NCBI GenBank assembly: GCA_944474755.1
Contig: OX104118.1
Location: forward strand, 87,403,860 to 87,467,859
Direction of reading: 5' to 3'
DNA: 64,000 nt
DNA from: Limnoperna fortunei
Taxonomy: Eukaryota > Mollusca > Bivalvia > Mytilida > Modiolidae
A program made the position numbers and the translations under genes. How positions within the stretch are numbered: the first letter of the stretch is position 1; every line of letters begins with the position of its first letter. Under the pieces are notes generated by a model. It worked only from the letters and a program-made list of their open reading frames with translations, did not search any database and was not told the origin of the DNA. Shown here piece after piece: positions 25,562-39,529 of this stretch.

Positions 25562-26572
25562 CAGGGATTTTCCTACCTTTTTTCAAATGGGGCCTGGGGC
25601 CCTGTTCATTGGGAAAATTGCGACGTAAATTCCACAATTGGAAAAAGTCTTAAATATGAATAAAGTAAAAACATTGCTTTTAAACATCCATGTTTTTAAC
25701 GTAAAATGTTTCTTGTATAAATTAGTCATGAATGGCAAGATGGAATCTATGAGCGTGACCTGAAAACTGACAAATTCAAATCAGTTTTCATAAGTATTTT
25801 GGAAAAAGTTATCAAAATTTACATATGTAGCCAACTGTGCTGACATCATACTCTAAGAGAAAAATTTCCATGAATCTTGGTGGAATGAAATAAAAACTGA
25901 GTTGCAAACATCAGATTTTACTTTCACTCTCGTTTGTTCTGGGGTCTTAATAAATGACTGGATAAGAACTAAATCAGATATACATAACTCTAAAAATGTG
26001 CATTGCATTGATTCGTATGCTAATCGGCATTCAATCGAACCTTCGCTACCGACGGTCGAAGGTTCGGTTGAATGCCGATAATGGATGGGTCTAGAGGTAC
26101 AAGAAAACTCATTATTTTCTGGCTCTGGTCAATATTTAATTTCGTAAAAACTAAATTTCCTAGTTTTGATACAATACGTCATCGTTCCACTTCGGTAGTA
26201 TTTCGCGTTGTGTAATGCCATTTTTGAACGTTAATGCTGGGTCACGATTCATTCCAAATGTATTCCTCCGACTTATTCTTTTCTAGACAAAGCTTTTTGA
26301 ACCAAAAAAAAAAACGGACCATATTACTGGACATCGTAAAAATAAAGTAATTTGTCTTATTTGCTGCATACAATTATCTTTCATATTATTGAACAAAGTT
26401 ACGCGACTTACCAAATCTCAGGGTTTTTTTTTAATATCATACCGGAATCGGCGTTTGGTATAAAACAAGCAAGCTCTAATATTAAACTGGTTGCCGTTAT
26501 GACTAAAGATACCGGATAAGTAATTATAAACCAATGAATATCGGCCCCAAAATAAAGGCAGGAAAATCCCTG
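25562..26572. mobile_element. hAT-like non-autonomous element, copy 3
   Basis: 1011 bp; the extra length is mainly in A and T homopolymers. Same ends, TTAGC flanks and hairpin (26023-26079), with a few substitutions (for example GGGGCCC for GGGCCCC near the left end). It starts 5430 bp after copy 2. Confidence 0.75.
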
Positions 26573-29500
26573 TTAGCATTACATAACAGACATCGCAATA
26601 ACATAATATAACACACATTACATAACAAAAACATTGCGTTAACATTACATGACATACACATTACATTAACATTACATAACACACACATTACATTGACATT
26701 ACATAAACACACATTACATTGACATTACATAACACACACACTACATGAACATTACATAGCACACATTACATTACATGACATACACATTACATAACACACA
26801 TTACATTAACATTACATAACACACACATTACATTACATGACATACTCATTATATTGACATTACATAACACACACATTACATTACATGACATACTCATTAC
26901 ATTAACATTACATAACACACACACATTACATTAACATTACATAACACACACATTACATTGACATTACATAACACACACATTACATGGACAGTACATAACA
27001 CACACACTACATGAACATTACATAGCACACATTACATTACATGACATACACATTACATAACACACACATTACATTAACATTACATAACACACACATTACA
27101 TTACATGACATACTCATTATATTGACATTACATAACACACACATTACATTACATGACATACACATTACATTAACATTACATAACACACACATTACATTAC
27201 ATGACATACACATTACATTAACATTACATAACTCACACATTACATTAACATTACATAACTCACACATTACATTACGTAACATACACATTACATTACATGA
27301 CATACACATTACATTAACATTACATAACTCACACATTCATTACATGACATACTCATTACATTGACATTACATAACACACACATTACATTAACATTACATA
27401 ACACACACATTGCATTAACATTGCATAACACACATTACATTAACATTACATAACACACATTACCTTATCATTACATAACACACATTGTAGTAACATTACA
27501 AAACACATATTACATTAACATTACATAACACACGCACATTACATTAACATTACATAACACACACAGTACATTAAAATTACATAACACACATTACATTAAC
27601 ATTACATATCACACACATTACCTGAACATTACATAACACAAATTACATTAACATTACATAACACTTATTACATTAACATTACATAACACACACATTACAT
27701 TAACATCACATAACACACACATTACATTAACATTACATAACACACATTACATTAACATTACATTACACACATTGCATTAACAATACATAACACACACATT
27801 GCATTGACAGTGCATAACATTAACATTACATAACATATTACATTAACATAACATAACACACACATTGCAGTAACATTACATAACATTTGCACTACATAAC
27901 ACATTACATTAACATTACATAACAAACACATTACATTAGCATTACATAACAAACACATTACATTAACATTACATAACATTAAAACTACATAACACATTAC
28001 ATTAACATTACATAACAAACACATTACATTAACATTACATAACACACATTACATTAACATTACATTAAACACATTGCATTGACATTACATACCACACACA
28101 TTGCATTAACATTACATAACATTAACATTACATAACACATTACATTAACATTACATAACACAGACATTACATTAACATTACATAACATTAACACTACATA
28201 ACACATCACACCAACATTACATAACACATTACATTAACATTACATATCGCACAGTACATTAACATTACACAGCACACATTACATTAACATTACATAACGC
28301 ACAGTACATTGACATTACATAACGCACATTACATTAACATTACACAGCACACTTTACATTAACATTACATAATACACATTAACATTACATAACATATTAC
28401 ATTAACAGTACATATCACACACATTACATTAACATTACACAACACACATTACAGTAACATTACATAACACACATTACATTTACATTACACAACAAGCATT
28501 TCATTAACATTGCACAGCACACATTACAGCAACATTACATAACACACGTTGTATTAACATTACACAACACACACATTACATTAACATTGCATAACATTAA
28601 ACATTAGATAACACATTACATAAACAGTATATGACACACACTTTGCATTAACATTACACAACACACATTTCATTAACATTACATATCACACACATTGCAT
28701 TAACATTACACAGCACACATTACAGTAACATTGCATAACATACATTGCATTACCATTACACAACAAACACATTACATAAACATTACATAACATTAAACAT
28801 TACATAACATTCATATTACATAAACATTACATGCCACACACTTTACATTAACATTACATAACACACATATTACAGTCACTTTACATATACACACACATTA
28901 CATTAACATTACATATGCACACATTACAGTAACATTACATATACACACATATTACATTAACATTACATATACACACACATTACATTAACATTACATATAC
29001 ACACACATTACATTAACATTACATGACACTTTACAGTAACATTACACAACACACACATTACATTAACATTACGTAACACACAGTACATTAACATTACATA
29101 ACACACATTACATTAACATTACACGGCACACATTACAGTAACATTACAGAACACATACATTACATTAACATTACATAATACACACACACACACATTACAT
29201 TAGCATTACATAACACACACGCACATTACATTAACATTCAATTAACATTACATAACACACATTACATTAACATTACATAACACACATTACATTACCATTA
29301 CACAACATTACATTAACATTAACATTACATAACACATATTACATAAACATTACATGACACACATTATTACGTAAACATTACATAATGCACAGTAACTTAA
29401 CATTACACAACACACATTTCATTAGCATTACATATCACACATATTGCATTAACATTACACAACACACACATTTCCTAAACATTACATAACATTAATTTTA

Positions 29501-30717
29501 CATAACACATATTTCATAAATATTACATGACACACATTATTACATAAACATTACATAACACACATTACATAACAGACATTACATAAACATTACGTAACAC
29601 AAATATTACATAAACATTACATAACACATATATTGCATAAACATTACATATCACGCATTACATTTACATTACATAGCACACATATTACATAAACATTGCA
29701 TTAACATTACATAACACACATATTAAATAAACATATATTACATTAACATTACCGGACACATAATACATTAACATTACATTAGCATTACATAATGCACAGT
29801 AAATTAACATTACACAACACACATTACATTAACATTACATTAACTTTACACAGCACACATTACAGTAACATTACAGAGCACACACAATACATAAACATTA
29901 ACATTACACAGCACACATTACATAGCACACATATTACATAAACATTGCATTAACATTACATAACACACATATTAAATAAACATATATTACATTAACATTA
30001 CCGGACACATAATACATTAACATTACATTAGCATTACATAATGCACAGTAAATTAACATTACACAACACACATTACATTAACATTACACAGCACACATTA
30101 CAGTAACATTACAGAGCACACACAATACATAAACATTACATAACACACACATTACATTAACATTACATATCACACACACTACATTTACATTACATAACAC
30201 ACATTACATTAACCATTACATAACACACATTACATTGACATTACATAACACGTAAACATTACATTAACATTACATAACACACATTACATTTACATTACAT
30301 ATACACACATTACATAGCACACACAATACATAAACATTACATAACAAACACTTTATATTAACATAACACACTTTACATTAACATTACATAACAAACACAT
30401 TTAATAAACATTACATAACACACATTACATTAACATTACATAACACACATTACATTAACCATTACATAACACACACATTGCATTAACATTACATAACAAA
30501 CACATTTAATAAACATTACATAACACACATTACATTAACTTTACATAACACACATTACATTAATGTTACATAACAAAAATTACATTAACATTACATAACA
30601 CACATTACATTAACATTACATAACACACATTACATTAACATTACATAACACACATTACATTAACATTACATAACACACATTACATTAACATTACATAACA
30701 CACACATTACATTACAT

Positions 30718-32005
30718 GACATAATACAGAAATTTCAGGTATCTTTTTTTCATGGGTCATCTTTCTGATTCCTCTTTTGTGCAATGTATAGATGTAAGGT
30801 AGCTGATTTTTCACGGGTAATAGTTTTATGTTTAATATAAAATACAGGGTAAGGTTGCTTTTTTCAAGGATTATAGTTCTTGTTCCCATCATACAATACA
30901 GAGATATAAGGTATCTTATTTTCATGGGTCATCTTTCTGATTCCTCTTTTGTACAATGTATAGATTTAAGGCAGCTGATATTTCATGGGTAATAGTTTTA
31001 TACATCTTGATTATATAATCTAATGGGTAAGCTTGCTTTTTTTCAACGATTTTAGTTCTTATTCCTCTATCATACAATACAGAAATTTCAGGTATCTTAT
31101 TTTCATGGGACATACTGCTGATTCCTCTGTTTTACAATGCAAAGATGTAAGGTAGCTGAATTTTCATGGGTAATCATTTTATTTATCTTTAATATAATCG
31201 ACAGGGAAGCTTGCTTTTTCAAGGTATATTTCGTATTCCTCTATCATACAGTACAGAAATTTCAGGTATCTTTTTTCATGCGTCATATTTCTGATTGTTA
31301 TGTTGCACAATGTAAAGATGTAAGGTAGCTGGTATTTCATGGGCAATAGTTTTATTTATCTTTAATATAATCTTCCGAGTAGCCTGCTTTTTCAAGGATT
31401 ATATTTCTTATTCCTCTATCATACAATACAGAAATTTCAGGTATCTTATTTTCATGTGTGATCTTTCTGATTCATCTTTTGTACAATGTATAGATGTAAG
31501 GTAGCTGATTTTTCATGGGTAATAGGTTTATACATGTTTAATATAATCTACACGGTAAGGTCCCTTTTTCAAGGATTATAGTTCTTGATCCCCCATAATA
31601 CAATACAGAGATATAAGGTATCTTATTTTCATGGGTAATCTTTCTAATTCCTCTTTTGTACAATGTATAGATGTAAGGTAGCCGATTGTTCAAGGGTAAT
31701 AGTTTTATGTTTAATATAATCTACAGGGTAAGTTTGCTTTTTTAAGGATAATAGTTTTATACCTCTATCATACAATACATAGGTATAAGCTATCTTATTT
31801 TCATGGGTCATCTTTCTGATTACTCATTTTGTAATGTATAGATGAAATGTAGCCGATTTTCAATAGGTAATAGTTTTATAGATGTTTATTAAAATCTACA
31901 GGTTAAGGTTACTTTTATTCGAGGATTATAATTCTTATTAACCCATCATGCAATACATAGCTGTAAGGTATCTTATTTTAATGGGTCATATTTCTGACAT
32001 TTGTC
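30718..32005 (+). repeat. 174-bp satellite built of three related ~58-bp monomers
   Basis: The phrase TACAGAAATTTCAGGTATCT or its variant recurs at about 30724, 30898, 31079, 31252, 31427, 31602, 31775 and 31949, about 174 bp apart. Each unit contains three related monomers: one with CAGGTATCTTATTTTCATGG, one with AAGGTAGCTGATTTTTCATG, and one with AAGGTTGCTTTTTTCAAGG. It abuts the G-poor satellite directly. Confidence 0.9.
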
Positions 32006-32649
32006 ATGCAGAAATATACCGGTATATTGTTAGGTAAATAATAACAATATATGTGGCAGTGAAGTCATAGGAGAAAGTGAAAGGTAGCAAAAGTAAGAAA
32101 AGAGAATGTAAAGCAGAACTATGGAATAAATAAATAAACTAATGAAATAATCAGTCTATTACTTTCACCTTTGACTTCACCTTCTTGAGGGTAACAATCA
32201 AATTTGTAAACCCGAATCCGAGGGAAACAACTTCAACGAGGGTTAGTTTACAAATATGAATGTCTCCCTCAATAAGAGAGGGTCGTACTTGTTTTATTAT
32301 ATTGTACGCCAACACTAAACATGTACATGTACATGTTAATTTAATGAAATTTGTGTTGTTGTCATCTAAACTTCTGCATTGTTGACCTTTTTATTTGTAT
32401 TTTACCTTAAAGGTTATTTACCGGTGAACAATAGAGTTGTTTTCCTTTTGTTTTATTTCCCTGGGAATAATAGGGTTGTTTCCCTTTTCTTTAATTCTAT
32501 TTCATTATGTCATAAAAGACAATATACACGAAAAAGTATAAACGTTGTTTTAGTTCCTTTATTATTTTGTAATGAACAACTTTGTCAGGATCGCATGGTA
32601 CGCCCGATGATAAGGAAAAGAGCTACACACTTTATGTGTGTATTATACT
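32006..32649. other. Region with no recognised gene
   Basis: AT-rich. It includes a short imperfect duplication near 32420-32490 (AGTTGTTTTCCTTTTGTTTT and a second version). The open frame 32379-32693 has no recognisable content. Confidence 0.5.
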
Positions 32650-32663
32650 GGGGGGGGGGGGGG
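32650..32663 (+). repeat. Poly-G tract (14 G)
   Basis: Fourteen G in a row at 32650-32663, in otherwise AT-rich DNA. Confidence 0.95.
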
Positions 32664-32709
32664 ATGGCTAGAGGGGTTCCATTAACAGGTTAGCACTTTT
32701 TAATTTTTG

Positions 32710-33015
32710 TCAAAACAGATAACAGTAGATTTAAAATAATGATAACAGATAACAGCAATTTACATGAGGAAACAGAAAACAGCGAGTTCAAAAATCTAAA
32801 AAAAGATAACAGCATTTTACATGAGAAAACAGAAACAAGCGAGTAAAAAAATCGAAAAAAAAGATAATAGCAGTATCTCATCGAAGGGCAATAGTGTTCT
32901 GGTTATTAACAGTAAACATGGTTTTCATTTTCGTTATAACAGTTTACAGCAATTTCAATTTTTAAGAAAACAGATAACAGCTAATGGTTGAAAAACAGTT
33001 ACCAGTTACTTTATT
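32710..33015 (+). repeat. Degenerate GATAACAG repeats
   Basis: Many copies of AACAGATAACAG or GATAACAG. Two units of about 60 bp start GATAACAGCAATTTACATGA (about 32745) and GATAACAGCATTTTACATGA (about 32806). The rest is more scattered. Confidence 0.7.
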
Positions 33016-34689
33016 TACAGACGTGTAAAAATGTCAAAACACGTTATCAGAAAAGATCTTCCCCAATACTATCGACACTGATCATCTATCAATATCAACA
33101 TTTTAAGAAAATTTATGAAAGCTTTCCACAAACAAGTCCCATTACCTACCATTAAAAATCCGAATTTTACCACGTAAAAGGAAGTTCTTATCTATCAAAT
33201 TAAAAATTCCCCAAAGAATCAATAAAATTTGATAAAAACCGAACGTTTTTGAGCAAGAGTATGAAAACAACCCCACCCCCTTTTCATGCGCGTAGTCCTA
33301 TAAATCAGAGACTACCAACAAGTATACAGACTATGACACTAATACAATAAACAAACATGTGTAGTTTGTAAAGAAAATCTGTGAATCTTATTTGCAAGAT
33401 GCGACGGATGGACATTTGGATACCATAATACGCACATATGGGGGGAGGAGGGTTTCTGTAATTGACAGGTGTATAAAAATGAAAATGAAAAATGTTAAAT
33501 TCCATTTTAAGCTACATTTACGTAAAATTTAGGTGTAGCTAGCATTTAAAATTTGGTGTGTTTTTTATTTATTTGATCAATGAATATGTGAATTAGTTGC
33601 GAAATTTATCTTTTGTAATTATGCGATAATTGGGAGTCAAAAACATACGTGAAACATACCTGAAGACACAATTCCAACAATCATTTCGCTCACAAATGTA
33701 GAACAAACGTTTAGTAAATTATTTAGTAACAGAACCCACTTTATGCCGTTATGGCATTGTGGATAGTAATAGCATTATAAAAATAACAATTAGTTTATTA
33801 ATTTATTAAAATAAGTATTTTAATAGCTCACGCCTATCTAACTCCACCTTACGATATAAGGGAGATAAATCTAATTAATTTATGTCATACGGTATCTTTT
33901 TACATGGGTAGTCAATTTTTAATAGCTCCGCGGTATTAAAATTTACTACCGTAGCTAATTTTCATAGATAGCTCGATATTAATACGACAATATATTATAT
34001 ATTTCGCTTGTCAATCATTCAAGAATTATTTTGCCTGATATACATACTGCGTTACTTGTGACCGTTTGTAAGCGACAAATGACAATGTTCCCTTATTCTA
34101 CATAATTGTAAACTCTGTTAAATTAATTGAACAGAATGTTAACTCCAACTAACTTTAAGAATGGTGTAATTTCTATTTCTTCCTGGCGCGTTTATCGTTA
34201 CCAATTAAGGTTATAATTTTATAACAAAATCAGCACAGATGTCTTTCAGTCCTCATTTATGTTTTCAGTGTTAAATCAAAACAGGTCTGCTAGAGCGCTT
34301 GCACTTTTTTGAAATGTGCAGTTTAATCGCATATTTTAGTTTATATTAAAAACCCCATACCTTCATCATGAAAACTAGCAATCCTTGTCAACGAATGTTA
34401 GAGTTGAGCACATCTTATCTGCTCAAACTCGGAACCTCGGTGTTGACAGGTTGTGATCAATAGTATACAAGACAACCTACCTTAATCAAACAAGTCATCG
34501 TATAATTTTAAGCCTTAACGTGACATTTTTTTGTGAGAAATCCCTTAGGACTCTGAAACGAGATCTTTGAATTTTTATGGTTTGCCTTAACAATATTACC
34601 AACTGAGTTCTTGTCATTCAATAACGATTTGTCAGAATTATTTACAGGTTTGGTCTTAAACAGATAAGGAGAAATTTTTGCAAACTGAT
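33016..34689. other. Region without a gene; one satellite relic
   Basis: AT-rich. About 33885-33990 shows weak likeness to the 174-bp satellite (GGTATCTTTTTACATGGGTA, GTAGCTAATTTTCATAG). The stretch from 34500 may be the decayed upstream end of the LINE that follows. Confidence 0.4.
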
Positions 34690-37600
34690 AGTGAATTTGT
34701 CCTTTGGTTTCGGATATCAAAAGATATCCTATTAACCAATGCAGATGTTCTCTTTGGTTGTATATATATACCACCGGAAAACTCAAAGTATTCAAATCTT
34801 GACGCTTTTTGTGATATGGAAAACGATTTATTACAATAAACAAAATCAGAAAATTATCATGTCGCACTAGCGGGTGACTTTAACGCAAAAACAGGTAGTC
34901 TATCTGATTTTATTGTACCTGATGAAACTATTGTTAATTTATTTGATTTAGATGCCGACGTCGACATACTTGAATATCTATATGACTATGAAAAACTGTT
35001 AAAAAATGGCATACCCTTGGAGAGAGCTTCTCAATGTTCAGGTGATCCAAATAACTACGGGAACAGACTTTTAGAATTGTGCAAAAAGAACAATCTGTAT
35101 ATAGCTAATTCCAGAATGGGTTTAGATAAGGGTATTGGGAAGAAAACATGCAGGGATTCAATGTGTAGTTGATTATCTTATTTTATCTTCTGGTCTGTTT
35201 CCATCAATACCTAATTTTGAAATTGTGGAGTTCATGCCGTTATTTTCTGATTGTCATTGTATGATAGGGTTTAGATTCTGTACAAAAAATCTAGGCAACA
35301 TCTCCTCAAGTAAACGTAATGAATATATTCATCGTGGTTACCGTAAATGGAATATCGATAAGAAATCCGAGTTTAGATATAAAGTGCACGAAGGCTCTGC
35401 CGGAACTGTTACAAATATTATGTTAAAACTTGAGGCATTATCTATTGAGGGAAATATATCACGGGTCGCACTAAACGCCATTGTTGATGATATTGGGAAA
35501 AATTGTGTTAACGCAGCTACCGATTCTTTTGGTCAAATTCGAAAATGTAAACCATTTTTTAAACACGATGATTCCAAACCGTGGTATAACAGACAATGCG
35601 CTAAATAAAGAAAAAAAATCACAAAGCAATAAAAAGAGATATAGTTTTATAAAAAAAACGGAGAATATAGACTACGCATGAAACGTGCTAGTAGAGTGCA
35701 TAAATTTCATTTAAATCAAGCATATACTGACTACCAAAAGAGATCCGCAAACGAATTCTAATTTTTCTAAAAAAGACCCAAAGCAATTATGGAAAATTTT
35801 AAATAAGATAAAAAGACAAAACATGACAGTTCAGAAATATCCCTTCAAACACTATATTAACATTTCAAAGAAATTAATGAAGCCGATGAGTCAGAAAACG
35901 ATGGAGTTTTCAACATTGATACTGAAAATATAAACGAAGAAACCGAAAATCTATTGAATAGCCCGATATCTGAAATCGAAAATAGAACAGTAGTTTTATA
36001 TTTGAAAAATGGGAAAGCTTATGGATCGGATAATATTTTGAATGAATACATCAAAAATACACTTGAGGATATGATGCCAATTTATGTTAAACTATTTAAT
36101 ATTATCTTAGACACAGCAATAATACCAGATGAATGATTGAATGGGATTATAGCAATACATAAGAATAAGGGTTCTAAAAATGACCCCCAGCATGTACCGT
36201 GGAATAACATTAAATTCATGTTTTAGCAAAACATTTTCAGCTGTAATCAATAACAGACTTAATAATTTTTCGGAACAGATTAATCTTATTTCTAACGCCC
36301 AAGCAGGTTTTCGTAAAGGGTATTCCACAATAGATAATATTTTTGTACTTCACTCATTAATAAACATTATTTTTCTTTGGGTAAAAAATTGTTCTGCACT
36401 TTTATTGATTTCAAAAGCGCTTTTGATACTGTATGGAGAACTGGGTTGTGGCAAAAGTTGCTTAAATCAAACATAAATGGCAAAATATTTAGAGTTATCT
36501 TTAACATGTATCAGAATATTAAAACCTGTGTACGACTCGGTACTGAATGTTCTGACTTGTTTATATCATATGCTGGTGTTAAACAAGGAGAAAACCTTTC
36601 CCTCTTTTTATTCTCCTTGTTCTTAAATGATCTGGAAGACTTATTTACTGAAAACAATGTAAAGCCCCTGGAGAAAATATCAATATTTTGTCAAGATGAA
36701 TTACAGTATATTTAAAGTTGTTTATTATATTATATGCTAATAATACAGCACTTCTGTCAGAAACGGCAGATGGATTACAAAATTCTCTGAATGTTTTTGA
36801 AACGTATTGTAATCATTGGCGGTTAAAAGTTATTATTAGTAAAACTAAAGTTGTAGTTTTCTGTAAAAGAAAATATAGACCACGAAACGCCTTCGAAGTT
36901 TACGGAGAAGAGATAAACATTGTAGATTCCTATACTTATTTAGGCGTTCTTTGAAATTTTAATGGCAGTTTTAGTCAAGCAAGTAATAAGCTGACTGAAC
37001 ATGCTTAAATGCTTTATTTGCTCTTTACAAGAAAATAACAAACATCGACATTCCAAATGACCTACAACTAAAACTATTTGACACATTAGTTGGTCAAATC
37101 TTAATGTATGGGTCTGGAGTGTGGGGCCTTGAAAATATAGATAATATAGAAAAAGTCCATTTACAATTCTGTAAACGAATACTAAAGGTTAGGAGTAGTA
37201 CACCAAACTACATGATTTATGGTGAACTATGTAGATTACCAATGGAAATATTAATAAAGAGAAGACTTATTCAGTACTGGAACAGTTCTGCAAGATGGAA
37301 CTAAAATTGTCTTCTAACATGTATAAAATAATTTTTTCTATGTACTCTACACATCCAGATAGGTTCAAGTGGATATCATTTAATAAATCTATCATGGATG
37401 ATGTTGGTCTGAGTTTTATCTGGAATGATCAAATTTCAGTTAATAGAACATTGCTTTAAAATCTTGTATTCCAACGTCTTAATGATCAGTTTATTCAATC
37501 ATGGTTTTCTAATGCTAACATATCTTCAAAAAGTGAAGATAACTTTGAATTCAAAAAAGAATTTGAGTTAGAACCATATTTGATAAGGCTTAACAAGTAC

Positions 37601-38045
37601 GATATTTACCAAATTGCAAAATTAGGATGTTCCAACTTAAAATTACCAGTAGAAACAGGTAGATGGACCGGGATCCCAAGAGAACAGAGAGTATGTCATC
37701 TCTGTAGGCAAGGAATTGGCGATGAATTCCATTATATTTTAATATGTCAAAATGCAGAAATATTAAATATACCAAGAAAACGTTTCCCCCTTTATTTTAT
37801 TAACAACCCACAAAAACACAAATTAATCGGGCTACTTGTTAATTGTCATACCGAACTGTACAGAAACTTGAGATCATTCCTAAGAAATCTTGCCAAGTTG
37901 CTATAAACCAGCTAGGCGTATTATGTACTAATATTATGAAAATGTGTATTTATGTACTATTGTATTTCTGTATATTTCTGTAATTTGTCCTCTTGTACAC
38001 CATTTGTGTCTGAGGTTAATCGATAAAGTTGTCTTGTCTTGTCTG
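34690..38045 (+). pseudogene. Dead APE-type non-LTR retrotransposon (LINE), nearly complete ORF2
   Basis: Pieces lie in order on the plus strand. An AP-like endonuclease starts with GCIYIPPENSKYSNLDAF and has AGDFNAKTG (about 34869), VDYLILSSGL and SDCHC, ending at a stop at 35608. Reverse transcriptase follows: GKAYGSDNILNEYI (about 36010), YRGITLNSCFSKTFSAVIN, AQAGFRKGYSTIDNIF and FIDFKSAFDTVW. The catalytic box reads YANN at 36733-36744 instead of the usual YADD. A C-terminal domain follows (37104-37906) with WTGIPREQRVCHLCRQGIGD, and the 3' tail is a TTGTC run (about 38028-38044). Stops and frameshifts occur throughout, for example near 34840, 35606, 36134 and 36715. The family resembles Jockey/CR1-group elements of molluscs; the clade is not fixed. 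It is clearly not functional. Confidence 0.9.
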
Positions 38046-39284
38046 ATAAAAAAGTGTTCATCGTGAAAAAATCATTTGTGAATTGATATTTTGCCATGTT
38101 ACTTAAATAAGCGAGAAGTGTTTACAGTGAATAGAATTCATTTTATAAAAACAATTCAGGTATGTTAATTGATGTTTTTTATCTACTTACTATTTATATA
38201 GTGCATAAGAAGTTGTTACAATGAACAGAAATAATTTTATAAGATAATTGATAAATTCTTCTATATGCAGTTTTTATAACTAGTATTTTCAGTACCAGAC
38301 TATTATTCCTAAATAGTAAAAATAGTCTACATTATGAATATTTTACTAGGAAAATTGATATCAGGACTAGATTAACTAGGAAAATTTATTCCAGGACTAT
38401 AGATTTACTAGACATGGACTTTTGTAACTAGGACAATAAGGAACCACGGATATATTTTCCTTGTAAAATGGGTCCATCCGGACTAATTTTACCAGGACTA
38501 ACTATTCGCTTATACATTCCACATTTAATTAATAAAATCAATACCTAAATAGACAACATAAATTATTAATCAACACAATAAAAATAAAATATTTTCATAA
38601 TATAATGTTCATAACATTTACACATCTTAATAATCAATATAATTATAATCATACATTGACATAAATGTTAAGTTCATAACAATACACTGTCTATGCAATC
38701 AAAAGCCAGCATTTTTATATGAGTTGTAATTAATGCCATATATATCCTTGACCAATTCTTTTTTTCACTAGTTTGAACATTTTGAGATACTCCCACTTTT
38801 TTAAGCTTGAAACGGGTCACTGTTAAACAATGAACGAAACAGACGAAACAATTTTTGATTTTTTTACCTCCTACCCTCGGCCCTGTATCTCAGACTCATA
38901 TTTACTGTAGAGTGGGATTTATTCCATTATTGAATTATGTTTTATGGTAAAACAAATAGTTTTATCTACGGGCTTATCAAAATTCCTGTTTCGTTTCGTT
39001 TCTGTTTCGTTTCTTATTTTACTGTAACCTGGGACACTTTCGGTACTCACTGAATCCGAAGGTAATATGGGGTTAAGGGGGTTTAAAATTAGCATTGTTT
39101 TTTCACACACGTGTAACAAGGATTGAAAAAACTTAAGCAAATCTTCTGTGTCGTGGATTGACATTTGGATTTTAGCACTTCCGGTTCGCTTTAAAACTTA
39201 AAAACCACGCATAGCAAATTTTATTTATTTATATCTTTATGAATATTTATGAGATTTGCGCAAAAACAATGAGCCCAAATTTGA
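38046..39284. other. Region without a gene
   Basis: AT-rich. At 38280-38510 a loose repetition of CCAGGACTA and ACTAGGA is visible. The minus ORF 38919-39164 (ETETKRNRNF) reads a purine-rich repeat and has no domain I recognise. Confidence 0.45.
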
Positions 39285-39441
39285 GTTCGTAATTTTCAGT
39301 TTTGAGTGCATGAATTAAAATTTTGAGTAAGTAATTTCTACCTTTTGAGTGTGTTTTCGTAAAATTTTGAGTGCATGTTTTAATTTTGAGTGCATATTTA
39401 AATTTTGAGTGCATAAGTTAAAACTTTGAGTGTGTAATTTG
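39285..39441 (+). repeat. Degenerate TTTTGAGTGCAT repeats
   Basis: TTTTGAGTGCAT or close variants (TTTTGAGTGTGT, TTTTGAGTAAGT) recur about seven times with spacing of about 20-35 bp. Confidence 0.75.
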
Positions 39442-39529
39442 TGGTGATATTTTGAATCATACTTTTGACGAGAACGGCGTGCCATAATTAATTGACCATA
39501 TTGAAAACTTGAATGAGGACTTGTTTTGT

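Larger units (their letters stand above)
12567..30717 (+). repeat. Large G-poor satellite array with higher-order blocks
   Basis: About 18 kb, of which about 15 kb is satellite. The monomer is about 27 bp, made of ACATTACATTAACATTAC followed by ATAACACAC with length variants; the consensus has no G on the plus strand. Four blocks can be followed: A 12567-15902, B 16910-20131, C 21139-25561, D 26573-30717. The same variant strings recur at matching places (for example TTACCGGACACATAATAC at about 14953, 24623, 29750 and 30000). Block B lacks about 1.3 kb present in A and C. Blocks A, B and C each end in the same 1.0-kb hAT-like element. Long frames read through it (MCVLCNVNVMC on minus, THITLTLHN on plus) arise because 27 is a multiple of 3 and are not genes. 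Confidence 0.97.

Noticed and set aside
13197..28045. Many long open frames reading MCVLCNVNVMC (minus) or THITLTLHN (plus)
   Set aside because: They arise because the 27-bp satellite monomer is a multiple of three and lacks stops in some frames; no codon bias, start context or domain.
12567..30717. CRISPR-like array of short repeats and spacers
   Set aside because: Repeats are contiguous tandem satellite without unique spacers, in a eukaryotic context.
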